Part shown: positions 34,835 to 42,079 of the stretch, in pieces
How positions within the stretch are numbered: the first letter of the stretch is position 1
How the letters are laid out: every line of letters begins with the position of its first letter
Notes under the pieces: model-generated
Told to the model about the DNA's origin: nothing
The model's database searches: none
Seen by the model: only the letters and a program-made list of their open reading frames with translations
Assembly: GCA_905221605.1 (NCBI GenBank)
Contig: CAJNDS010000125.1
Span: forward strand, 162,501 to 226,500
Source of the DNA: Symbiodinium natans
Lineage: Eukaryota; Sar; Dinophyceae; Suessiales; Symbiodiniaceae
Direction of reading: 5' to 3'
Length of the DNA stretch: 64,000 nt
Program-made: the position numbers and the translations under genes

Positions 34835-37800
34835 GCTATGAGCTGCACTTCTTGGCCCCAGGCAGGGGGCTGCGAGTCCCTCCAGGCCTGTCAAGAAGCC
34901 CAAACCCACCGAAATTCCGGGGAGCGGGCACTCGCAGAGACTTTCAGCATGTCCTGCTCTCTGATCTCAGCACCCCTTGTGTCTAACCGGGCCTCCGCTG
35001 CCAGGAGCTCGTGCATGCGGAGATGGTAGATCTGTACCTATAAGGGAGCGCAATCCACCCGAAACGGATTCGCAGACTTTTCACAATGCTTCGCAGCAAG
35101 TCTCGAGGGCGGCGCAGCGTCATGGCCGGCGGCCGGCTCGAAGAAGCTCAGGTGCCCTCTCAGGGCTTCCTGGAACAGCACCTGGGCGAAAGGAATGACC
35201 GGCGCCGGGCCCGCCGGGCAGTCGAGAAAAGACATGGCACTCACTGCTCCCACGTCGGAAAGAGCAGCGCCTCCTTGCCCGCGAAGTCCGCCTCTCGTAG
35301 AAGCCGCTGTCCTGCCTGCGGCAGGACTCGCCACAAAGAAATTTGTAGGGAGCGGCCGCAAGCCAAAGAAAAAACACGAACGGCGCGATGGGCGCCCCGG
35401 ACTCACTCTCCCGCCGCCTTGAGCACTCGCAGGCAGACGGGGCGCAGCATTTCACGCAGCCCCGAGCTGCCGGTGCGCTGCGCTGCCTCTGGAAAGGAAC
35501 TATAGGGGCAAATGCAGCCATGCGAACTACCCACTGCCCACCCTACTTGCAGGATCTGAAAGCTGCTGCGGGAAGCTCTCAGGCTTCGGATGCTTTTGAA
35601 GCGCCTGCGCCAGAAGAGCCTCGACAGCAAACCGCATGAGCTCGAGCTCGGCCACAGCGCCAGCGGCCGGGAGCTCCTCTAGAAACTTCCGCGCACGCGC
35701 GCGAACGAAAATCCATCAGCTGATCCTGGTGATTGGGTCGAACCATGCTGTCCTCGTGCTCTTCGCGGTACTTGCCTCAGGAGACTGTCTGAATGCAAGG
35801 GCCTTCATGGAAGCTGGCCTCCAGCTGCAAGCACGTGCGCAAAGCTAAGGATGCGACACAGCAGGCTTGCCATCAGCGGGGTCTGCCAGACCTTCATGCG
35901 TTACAGGTCTCACACAAACATACCCACAACAAAAACGGCAGGCTTTAACTTCTCAAATCAGCATGAGATGGGCAAATTAATCAGTCTGTCGTTCGGCCAT
36001 GGATTCTGGACTTATGGCATCTCAAGCCATCGTCTTCTGCTACAGTACTGCTGCCTCAGCCTGCCCACCTCGCCAGGCAGAGTTCGCAGCTCGTCCTCCC
36101 GACACTTTGCGATCCTCGAAGCAAGAGCAAATAAGCTCCGAGCAAGCAGACGCCTGCTCACTAGACTCACTAGACAGCAGCTTAGCTCTCAGCCAAGCAG
36201 ACGCCTGCATGCCTTTAAGCCCGGCCTCGTTGCCGCAAGCTCCGTGAGCGGCAGCAGCTCCAGAGGCTGGAAGCCGAGCCTCCGACGCATGCGCTGCTGG
36301 AGGAAAGAGACCAGGGGCGGGGGGGAGTGGGGGCAGCAACGGTCGAGGCCAGGGCCCGGTGGAGAGCTCTGTCTGCGCCGTGATCTGAGTCAACTCTGTA
36401 GGGCACTCCGTGACTGCTGTGTCCATGGTGAGGATGAAGCAGCCTAATTGTGAGGCAGACAAACTGGTTGGAAGCAACCACCTGATCCGGGCTCTGCGTG
36501 GCCAGCCTCACCAGTTGTTTAAAACATGTCGAACTGCTGCACAAAGGCGGCCAGGAGGCTGCGAGGCGGCCACAGCATATAGCTCCTCTCTTTATTTTCA
36601 CCATTCAACACCAGGACGTCGCCTCGGCTGAGGGCAGGCTGCGACGCTCTGCGCCCCGTGCCCCTTGAATCCATCAGACTGCGGGCAAGGCGCCAACTTT
36701 CAGGCTGCCTGTGAGGATCACATGGCTATCCCCAATGGCTTGCACGGTCCTGGGGAAGCTCCGAAAGCGCGGCTCCGCAACTCCCAGTGCGCCAGGCCCA
36801 GGACTCCGGAGGCACCGTAATTCGCGAACCGAGGCCCGTGCACGTCGACGTCTTCCGATTTCTCCTCGATGTCTCTGGGCTCCGAGTCCGACGTCTGGCA
36901 CAAGTAGACGTCGCACGGGAAACATTGGCGCAAACCATCGAGAGCACTGAGGTCCTACGTGGCTGTGGATGCTGCAGCTTTAATAGGCTCACAGTCAGAT
37001 CATGGAGCACATCGACACACCACCCTGCACGACCAAACAGTGAAAGATGACGGGAAGTGGAGCAGGGCAGCCAGCATGCTACAAGCCGTTGTACCAAGGT
37101 TATTGAAGCGTGGCCCCATGCGGAAGAATGACACGCCAGTATAATATCAGTATAATATCATGACGCAAGCACAATATGCACAATGAGGAGCGCTTGGAAG
37201 CACCACGCACGGCACAACATTTGTGAATTAAACAATCAAGGTCGTCTGAGGGATGCTTGACTTCGGTGAAGCCTCGTTTTGATGCGGATCAAAAAGAACG
37301 GAGGTGAACGTCTTTTCTCCCCTCCCAAACTTTCTTCCAAACCAGGCAATCTATGTTGCGGATTGCATCCTTGTTCACGAATGGTGGCCTCGGTCGGGCG
37401 CTTTCCCTTCCCATAAGTACTGGCAGGATCGAGGTCACAACACCTACAGACCTACCGACATACATGGAACGCGACGCCCAGCGTCCAACGATGCTCGGGA
37501 TCACACGTTTAAGGCTTGCTGCCCCGTGGACGCCACAGCTAAGTCAAGCTTAGCAGGGAGATGTCAAAGGTGTTTCTCAAGGCACGAGTTGGCCTTAATC
37601 ACTTTTCATTTTTATTCAGCGCGCCCCGCACTGCAATTGCCTCCCAAACCCTTAGCCCCGGCTCCTAATGTGATCGTCATTGGGGGGGGGTCGGAAGTCT
37701 GGGAAGCGTGAACTAACGGCCCCCGGGTCCTCGTTGAGGATTCTAAGCCGCTCGCCACACACGACCCCCACCTTGTAGGAGCGCGAGGGCTCGCCGCCGG

Positions 37801-40568
37801 CGTCCCGAAGCGCCTGCTCCAGGAGCCCGCCCCGAACTCGGGCGGCGTCCGCTGGCCCCTGCAGCGTCACCGCTGCAGAGAAGATCTGGCGGGGATCCTG
37901 CAACTGACCAGTTCTTCTATCCAACAATGCGCCACAACCCTCTTTGCTGCACGCTGCGTGCAAGATGCTGCATGACCCCCCCCCTTCCCTGTGTTGGTCC
38001 TTCCGCCGGACTTTCACTCGGTGCGTTCCTGGCTGAAGGTCAACCTCTGGCAAATTGTCGACCTCGCTGCGCTTGAAGACGAAGCGGTGGAGGAGGAAGC
38101 CCTGTGGCCAAGCCCGTCACAGTCCTAACCACTAACCTGGCGACCTGGTACAAAACCCCCGGTGCGGTGCAACTGCGCCTGTGCAACTGAGGCCATCAGT
38201 CTCGTGGTCAGGCCAACAGAGCTGCCTCGCAGCTCGACGCGGCTCCTTTCGGGCAGCTGGTCCTGCCCCGCTGTCACTGCCGTCTGCGTCTGGAGCAGCT
38301 TGCGCTCCAGTCAGCCATGTGACGGCACACACCCTCATGACTTCGTTCCCCAACTCACCCTCCCAGCCCTGCGGGGCTCCCGAGTGACAAAGCAGGTCGC
38401 GGACAGCTGGGCAAAGACCGGGATGGGCACCGCATCGCGGACGACCCCGTCGGCCTCCAGGACCCTCGGCTGCCACGAGGCTTTGCTATGGCTTTGCTGA
38501 GGCGACCGTGCTTGAAACCGAAAGCCACGGTAAACATCTCTGGGTTGCGAAGCGCCGCAAGGCTTGTACTCCCGAGGCTGCGAACATCAAAGCGCAAACG
38601 CACACACAATCATGCAAATACACGTCGCGTCACTGAGAGGCCCACTGGTCGGTGCCTGACGGACGGCTGGTCATGATGAGGCCGACATAGCGGCAGCTGT
38701 GGGCCCTGCAGATGAAACGGAACCGGAACTCCAATCTTCAGTGCTGGAAGGGCTGATCAACTTGCTTTCTGCGGCGGTGGTCGATTCAGATGGTATCAAA
38801 TGGAATGGTGAAGAGGTTCGGGGTCCCAGCCCGTATCCCCCACAACGGCCCTGCGTTCTTGCCGATCCAAAGGTCCCCTACGTGCTCCCCTGATACTCCG
38901 CTTTGGTGATCCGTAACTTTATGGCCGTGAGACCTTTTGGCCTTACTGCGCTAATTGGTATTACTCATGCTGAAGCACCGCCTATATCGGAGCCGATCAC
39001 GGCGATCGCGGCGGGGTCCCCTTGTCCCGTTGCCGAGGCGCTCCAGCCAGCCCTGCAGCCAGTCGACGATCCGCCGGCGCGCTGCACCGGCCTCATCGAA
39101 GCCGTCGAGCACCAGGAGGAGCTTCCGGTCACCTGGCTGGGGAAGTGCGAAGCATGCAGGAGGCGGAGGCCGGCGGGAAGAGCAACAGTGCCGTCGGGGC
39201 ACCTCGAAAGAGCTCCCGGCTCTCCGCACCGAAGGCGCGCTCAGCCCAGCGCCGGAGCCTCGGCACCAACAATGCGGAACGATGCAACAAGATGTACAGA
39301 AGACTGGCGAGGAAGCAACTTTCTGTGCTGATGCAGCTGAGCTGCGGGTCTCCGGTAAGGTCCTGCCGCCGCAATCCGGCTCGGGCTTCGCTGTACACGT
39401 TCAACCCCTGGTCTTCGAATTGCCGTATTTCAACAGTACGATGATATCCAGCAGTGAGCAGTGAGAAACCGGCAACCGCCGCCCTCCCTCGCAGCCTGCC
39501 AACCACCCGGACCCACTCACTGTGTTCGTCGTCCAATCACATTCCAATCACGTTAGATTAGTGCATTCGTGTCAAGGTAGCGTTCTTTTCTGACAAGGGC
39601 TTCACCATGTACTTCTGGGTCCTCTAACATCACCGTTTGACCGTCTAGTTGTTTCTTGTCTGAACGGCCGGGCCGGTCCGCAACTTCCGGTCGCCCGATG
39701 CTTCCAACAGGGCACTGGCTACACACCTACACACGACGGCCCTGCGCACGGATCCTCAAAAAATGGTCCGCGGCAGCGCTTTGGCACTCAGCCCCCTCCC
39801 CCCCTCGTAGCGTCAGGCATGCCTTTCTTGGTGCTGTGCTGGTGCTAGGGCTCCCCATCCTTCCTCGCGGCTGCGCCTCGCGATGTCTGATCTCTACTTG
39901 TCCTGCTGTCCTGCCCTCCCCGTCCTTCGTGTGCAAGGCAAGCTCGGCGAGGGGGACACGCACAGGTATGATGCCAGCGTCCCGTCCTGAGTGTCGCAGC
40001 AGAAGGCTGATGTGATTGTAGCCGACAAAAGGGCAGAGCTGAGGCCAGGGCTTGCCCAGTCCACCTCAGGATCCGACACACGGGTGTACAGCGCTTGCCG
40101 CTTCCGTTGGCAACAGCATGTCTTCTCTTCGCGACGAGGCGCGACTCTCCTCACCACTTCCCTCGCAAAGACCGTCTTCCCCGAGCCTGGGCCGATTGCC
40201 AGGTACATGATTTAATGTACATTGTAAAGCACACAGACACACACACACACACACACCAAAAAAAACATGAAGAGCAAAAATGTTTTAAAGAAATGTAAAC
40301 ATAAGAATAATAAGAAGAAGAAGCAGAAGAATAACAAGAATAATGACCAGAAGAAGAAGAAGAACACAGAATGTACAATATCTCACATAGAAAGCAACAC
40401 CCCAACTTGTTCACAATGCACCGGGGAGCCGCCCGGCCCGATAAGAAGGATCCTCGGCAGTCCACCCTGGCAGGTCTTGTTCGGACATTTGCCCGGTTGC
40501 ACCCGGCATTGCTTTGTGACTTGATGCGCCTCGATGCAGGCCTGGATGAGGGCGTTGGATGTCTTCAC
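27898..40568 (-). CDS. NLR-like gene: NACHT NTPase followed by leucine-rich repeats (multi-exon model)
   Basis: Minus-strand split gene assembled by eye. In transcript order: an N-terminal block ending in the P-loop (40,430-40,568); P-loop continuation GSGKT (ends at 40,186); a linker exon (39,203-39,258); Walker B exon with [12 protein letters not shown] (39,027-39,132); TSRPSG exon (38,656-38,696); unassigned exons 38.5-35.0 kb; LRR exons from 34.9 kb to 28.2 kb; a terminal exon with TGA at 27,898. P-loop, DGFDEAG and TSRP in this order and spacing are diagnostic of NACHT-type STAND ATPases, signalling switches that oligomerise on ligand sensing; C-terminal LRRs are the usual sensor. Phases agree at several joints, but not every exon is placed: the NACHT middle and C-terminal parts are incomplete, and a frame break near 35.7 kb and a stop-containing LRR copy suggest the locus may be partly decayed. 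The 5' end may lie near 42 kb. Confidence 0.65.
28249..28344 (-). CDS. LRR exon ([20 protein letters not shown]...)
   Basis: 96 nt, acceptor CCCGAG|GC, exit GAG G|GC, phase 1. Reads [31 protein letters not shown]. Separated from the tandem units by the pyrimidine tract. Confidence 0.6.
28416..28943. repeat. 530-bp pyrimidine tract (CTTTCT)n, (CCCTCG)n, (CCCTCT)n, (CT)n
   Basis: Successive blocks of 6-mers TTTCTC, CCCTCG and CCCTCT grade into CTCC-rich and then pure CT. On the gene (minus) strand it is pure purine apart from the CG steps, inside an NLR intron. Ser/Leu, Pro/Leu and Glu/Gly/Arg open frames of 230-330 codons across it are artefacts. Confidence 0.9.
29002..29060 (-). pseudogene. 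Broken type B LRR exon
   Basis: Starts like type B ([14 protein letters not shown]) but then diverges (QSLSNLHL) and meets a TGA; its possible donor is in phase 2 rather than 1. It sits next to the 530-bp pyrimidine tract and looks like a truncated repeat copy. Confidence 0.4.
29192..29296 (-). CDS. LRR exon type A, copy 1
   Basis: 105 nt, four codons longer than the other type A exons through an extra Gln/Ala run ([34 protein letters not shown]). GC donor GAGCTCG|GC, acceptor GCCGAG|GC. Oldest or most diverged copy. Confidence 0.65.
30027..30110 (-). CDS. LRR exon type B, copy 1
   Basis: 84 nt, two codons shorter than later copies. Acceptor CTCAG|GC, donor AAGCTCG|GC. Reads [27 protein letters not shown]. 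Confidence 0.65.
30254..30346 (-). CDS. LRR exon type A, copy 2
   Basis: 93 nt, AG|GC to G|GC. Reads [30 protein letters not shown]. The strand region keeps the LDLGGN form, closer to canonical LRR than copies 3 and 4 (LGLYRN). Confidence 0.7.
31361..31421. repeat. 29-bp tandem doubling inside the LRR units
   Basis: GTTTGGCGCCATGATCTTCT and the following AGGATCATACC occur twice in a row here and again at about 32,840-32,900, but only once in the first unit (about 29,963). ATGATC and GATCAT make a short near-palindrome. It falls in the intron after each type B exon. Confidence 0.75.
31456..31545 (-). CDS. LRR exon type B, copy 2
   Basis: 90 nt, identical in sequence to 32,935-33,024, reflecting recent duplication of the unit of about 1.48 kb. 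Confidence 0.7.
31704..31796 (-). CDS. LRR exon type A, copy 3
   Basis: 93 nt with the same borders as the other type A copies. Reads [30 protein letters not shown]; one Ala-to-Ser difference from copy 4. Confidence 0.7.
32935..33024 (-). CDS. LRR exon type B, copy 3 ([20 protein letters not shown]...)
   Basis: 90 nt, acceptor GCCGAG|GC, GC donor AAGCTCG|GC, phase 1. Reads [29 protein letters not shown]. Identical to the copy at 31,456. Confidence 0.7.
33183..33275 (-). CDS. LRR exon type A, copy 4 ([20 protein letters not shown]...)
   Basis: 93 nt, acceptor GCCGAG|GC, GC donor CTCG|GC, phase 1 in and out. Reads [30 protein letters not shown]. Part of the last, partial tandem unit. Confidence 0.7.
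33538..33605 (-). other. tRNA-like T-arm followed by poly-T (SINE-like?)
   Basis: On the minus strand CGGGT-TCAAAAC-ACCCG forms a perfect five-pair stem with a 7-nt loop, matching a T-arm / B-box, and is followed within about 5 nt by ten T. No convincing anticodon arm or acceptor pairing was found, so this is a tRNA-derived fragment at most. It lies just where the tandem LRR unit breaks off. Confidence 0.35.
33948..34043 (-). CDS. LRR exon ([20 protein letters not shown]...)
   Basis: 96 nt, AG|GC entry and CTC G|GC exit, both phase 1. Reads [31 protein letters not shown]. Consensus alternating helix (G-x2-L-x2-AL) and strand (L-x2-L-x-L) as in ribonuclease-inhibitor-like LRRs. Same length as the exon at 28,249. 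Confidence 0.65.
34334..34456 (-). CDS. LRR-type exon ([20 protein letters not shown]...)
   Basis: Enters AG|GA in phase 1 and exits AGA G|GA in phase 1 (possible GA donor). 40 codons: [20 protein letters not shown], then [21 protein letters not shown]-x2-L-x-L-like spacing, longer than the other repeats. Confidence 0.45.
34783..34834. repeat. GA/CT microsatellite
   Basis: About 50 bp of GA, abutting the degenerate LRR exon at 34,850. Confidence 0.9.
34850..34887 (-). CDS. Degenerate LRR exon beside a GA microsatellite
   Basis: AG|GC acceptor (phase 1) and [10 protein letters not shown], matching the start of the exon at 33,948 ([11 protein letters not shown]), but the frame soon runs into a (GA)n tract at 34,783-34,834. 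Probably truncated by repeat expansion. Confidence 0.35.
34932..35031 (-). CDS. NLR-locus exon ([20 protein letters not shown]...)
   Basis: 33 codons from acceptor TACAG|ATC to donor A|GTGCCC (phase 1). Reads [20 protein letters not shown] and [13 protein letters not shown]. Exit phase fits the degenerate LRR exon at 34,850-34,887 and so links the helical part to the repeats. Confidence 0.5.
35070..35330 (-). CDS. NLR-locus coding block, exon borders unclear
   Basis: Two protein-like frames overlap: one continues in phase from 35,407 and reads [20 protein letters not shown], then [16 protein letters not shown]; the other reads [20 protein letters not shown]. Probably more than one exon; borders not resolved. 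Confidence 0.35.
35407..35488 (-). CDS. NLR-locus exon ([20 protein letters not shown]...)
   Basis: Acceptor CCTTTCCAG|AG (phase 1), 26 codons [20 protein letters not shown] plus VLKAAG, and perfect donor GA|GTGAGT (phase 2). Helical; might be part of a winged-helix or helical domain after NACHT, but this is a guess from position. Confidence 0.5.
35547..35775 (-). CDS. NLR-locus exon(s) with a frame break in a CG run
   Basis: From acceptor CTGAG|GC the frame reads [20 protein letters not shown]. At about 35,695-35,705, in alternating CGCG, the coding-quality frame changes by two nt and continues [20 protein letters not shown], then [11 protein letters not shown], to donor A|GTAGGG. The second part joins in phase to 35,407-35,488 over a 58-nt intron. 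The shift is either CG slippage (pseudogene or assembly error) or an unrecognised intron. Confidence 0.45.
36000..37650. other. NLR locus interior without placed exons
   Basis: Several frames of 60-145 codons overlap. On minus, [20 protein letters not shown] (about 36,770) is protein-like; on plus, [20 protein letters not shown] (about 36,230) is also coding-like. Neither has clear splice partners. 37,140-37,620 is less GC-rich and appears non-coding. Confidence 0.35.
37721..37897 (-). CDS. NLR-locus exon, unassigned ([20 protein letters not shown]...)
   Basis: Acceptor CAGTTGCAG|GAT and 59 codons: [35 protein letters not shown], then [20 protein letters not shown]. One of the longest unbroken coding-quality segments in the window. 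It looks like a folded alpha/beta piece, but I cannot name it. Confidence 0.5.
37998..38101 (-). CDS. NLR-locus exon, unassigned ([20 protein letters not shown]...)
   Basis: Acceptor GGCCACAG|GGC and frame [20 protein letters not shown], then [11 protein letters not shown]. The 3' end is not fixed (a GA donor near 37,998 is possible). No family recognised. Confidence 0.4.
38157..38304 (-). CDS. NLR-locus exon, unassigned ([20 protein letters not shown]...)
   Basis: 49 codons, phase 0 entry, possible exit G|GTTTTG. Reads [20 protein letters not shown] and [20 protein letters not shown]. High G/C third positions. Function unknown. Confidence 0.45.
38359..38469 (-). CDS. NLR-locus exon, unassigned ([20 protein letters not shown]...)
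   Basis: 37 codons in phase 0 between GGCAG and a perfect GT donor AGG|GTGAGT. Reads [20 protein letters not shown] and continues QLSATCFVT. Joins in phase to the block at 38,157-38,304 across a 54-nt intron. Domain not recognised; by position it would be C-terminal to the NACHT core. Confidence 0.5.
38656..38696 (-). CDS. NLR exon: TSRP sensor motif ([14 protein letters not shown])
   Basis: After a CCCACAG acceptor the frame reads [14 protein letters not shown] and exits at G|GC. Hydrophobic strand plus TSRP is the sensor-1 motif of NACHT and related AP-ATPases, expected roughly 20-30 residues after Walker B, as here. Confidence 0.65.
39027..39132 (-). CDS. NLR exon: NACHT Walker B ([15 protein letters not shown]...)
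   Basis: Acceptor CCCAGCCAG|GT, then [20 protein letters not shown] and [13 protein letters not shown]. Four hydrophobic residues before D-G-F-D-E is the NACHT Walker B signature (Mg coordination and catalytic acidic residues). Two exits are possible: GC donor at 39,034 (phase 1) or a GA donor after 39,027 (phase 2). Only the latter fits the entry phase of the TSRP exon. GA donors have been reported in dinoflagellates. Confidence 0.7.
39203..39258 (-). CDS. NLR exon between Walker A and B ([19 protein letters not shown])
   Basis: Acceptor GTGCCGAG, one nt, 18 codons ([18 protein letters not shown]) and GT donor G|GTGCCC in phase 1. This joins in frame with the Walker B exon, giving ...[20 protein letters not shown]. 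Confidence 0.6.
39270..40120. other. NLR locus, part between P-loop and linker exon
   Basis: At least one NACHT exon should lie here, given the short distance encoded between Walker A and B. A minus frame at about 39,400-39,530 ([20 protein letters not shown]) is open and joined to the linker frame, but no splice sites confirm it. Confidence 0.3.
40120..40186 (-). CDS. NLR exon: C-terminal half of the P-loop ([16 protein letters not shown])
   Basis: Acceptor CGGCCCAG|GC in phase 1, then [20 protein letters not shown]. With the preceding exon the Walker A is G-P-G-G-S-G-K-T, where Lys and Thr bind the nucleotide phosphates and Mg. The 3' end is uncertain: no donor clearly fits the phase of the next placed exon, so one exon is probably missing. 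Confidence 0.6.
40230..40380. repeat. CA microsatellite and A/G-rich tract
   Basis: ACACAC run (40,230-40,257) followed by about 110 bp of AAG/AAT-rich sequence, inside the NLR intron that separates the two P-loop exons. Confidence 0.85.
40430..40568 (-). CDS. NLR exon: N-terminal half of the P-loop ([12 protein letters not shown])
   Basis: Frame reads ...[15 protein letters not shown] and ends G|GC, a GC donor in phase 1. Acceptor CTCTCCTCTCACAG at 40,569 is strong; an alternative CCAG acceptor would start the exon at 40,466. Joined to the next exon it gives GPGGSGKT. Read-through would instead give GPGGSP, which is not a P-loop. Confidence 0.6.
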
Positions 40569-40609
40569 CTGTGAGAGGAGAGGGGCACGGGAACCCATCG
40601 TGTCAACAT

Positions 40610-40790
40610 CTAAAAAGAACACTCCTCGACTCGGGGGGCGCCTCCCCGGTCGACAGATCCTTCAGCTCGATCTCTTCCGGCTCGACCTGCTTACCTGGAT
40701 CAAGGGCCCGACGGCTCTGAATGCTGTGCGCGCACGGCCTCTTTATTGCAAGGTCTGTCAACGTCTTCCAGCAAGCTCAAGATGCCATCC
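40610..40790 (-). CDS. Possible upstream NLR exon (SRRALDPGKQVEPEEIELKD...)
   Basis: Open frame of about 65 codons without Met: SRRALDPGKQVEPEEIELKD, LSTGEAPPESRSVLF. Acidic linker-like. Borders not determined. Confidence 0.35.
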
Positions 40791-41349
40791 GAACGCTCCA
40801 CACTCACAACGTTCTGCGCCTGTGAACGCGTTCCGAGTGATGGAGAGGCACCCGGAAAAGGTCACGAGGTCCATGACCTGCTATTTCGATATGTAGTCAA
40901 CACGGACTACCCCCAAGACCGAGGTTTGGACACCCCATGAGATTCCTCAACCCTCAAACTCTATCTGATCCTTCCAGAGCCTACATGTCGGCTGATTTTA
41001 TGAAACATCCCAACGAAAAACAACAACGGCGCTGGAAGGGTGATTTTTTTAAAGCTTAGCGGTTCCCGTAGCTCCCTTGAATGCTATTAAGTTCGGGTTC
41101 ATGGGGGTTCTTTCTGAAACTATCTCCCGCTTTCAATTGAGCGTCTTTGTGGATCATGAGCCGCCAGGACCCAGAACAGGTCAGGGCCTCCTTTTAAGGG
41201 GGCTTGAACTCTTTTGATGTCAAAGGTCTGGCAAAAACTGTGTTTTACCTGATCCATCCTTCCAGAACTTGCATTTCTGTAGGGCCCCGAAGGCTTCTAG
41301 ACTAGGGTGTGCGTCTGTGCATGATGAAGACCCTACAAGAAGCTCAGGT

Positions 41350-41470
41350 ATTGGGAATTCCCCCCGCCCCTTCTTCCCACGCCTGGAGCTGGACCTTTCC
41401 TGCCACTGCCGTGGCCCCGCCGGGGTGGTCGGAGATGGCAGCTTCGATGTTGAGCTTGTCCTGGGTGGCT
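41350..41470 (-). CDS. Possible exon (DKLNIEAAISDHPGGATAVA...)
   Basis: After CCACCCAG the minus frame reads DKLNIEAAISDHPGGATAVA and continues KVQLQAWEEG. Coding-like composition; whether it belongs to the NLR gene is unknown. Confidence 0.35.
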
Positions 41471-41658
41471 TCGCGGGCGCTTTCAGGGCGCTTTCAGGGG
41501 GCGTTTTGGGGGGCTTTTGGGTTTTTGGAGGGTTGTCAATGGGCGCTCGAAAAGTTTCAGGTTGGAGCCCCCCAAACAGCTTCAGAGATGCAACGATCCG
41601 ACGTTGGGGGGGGGGGGTCACTTTGGGTAAGCATGATGAGGCCTCAACCTACCAACCC

Positions 41659-41838
41659 CTACAAACCCTGTAAATACACAAGGGGAGCAGCTCCTGCACA
41701 CTCCGCGCACCCCCCGTTCCCGAATGCAGGCGAAGGCTCTTGGGGCTCCGAACTTCCGACCTCCTGGAGGTTCAGGTTCCTGAGCCTCTCAATGATTTCG
41801 TTCATGAGCTCTGACTCGCTGGTGCGGCAGATCTGGCC
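41659..41838 (-). CDS. Exon-like block with stop (GQICRTSESELMNEIIERLR...)
   Basis: Acceptor TGCGAG|GGC, then GQICRTSESELMNEIIERLR, NLNLQEVGSSEPQEPSP, to TAG. A Cys-rich frame (YTDCCSHCGRKVVCC) lies just upstream at about 41,870-41,930. Could be the 5' part of the NLR gene or the 3' end of another gene. Confidence 0.4.
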   Translation of the reverse strand, partial: GQICRTSESELMNEIIERLRNLNLQEVGSSEPQEPSPAFGNGGCAECAGAAPLVYLQGL

Positions 41839-42079
41839 CTCGCAGGAGAACCTTCAGCTGCGCAAGCGCACAGCACACGACTTTGCGACCGCAGTGACTG
41901 CAGCAGTCGGTGTACATTGCGGCGGCCTTCGCAATAGTCTCCCTTTTGGTCTGCCGCGCCAAGCAGCAGGTCGAGTGTAAGGCCCAAGGAATGGCATCTG
42001 AAGATTTCATAGATGCACCAGATGCGCCTCGGCTCGGCAGTGTCCGTGGCAAGGTCACCGTTAAGAGGCCGCCAGCAAA

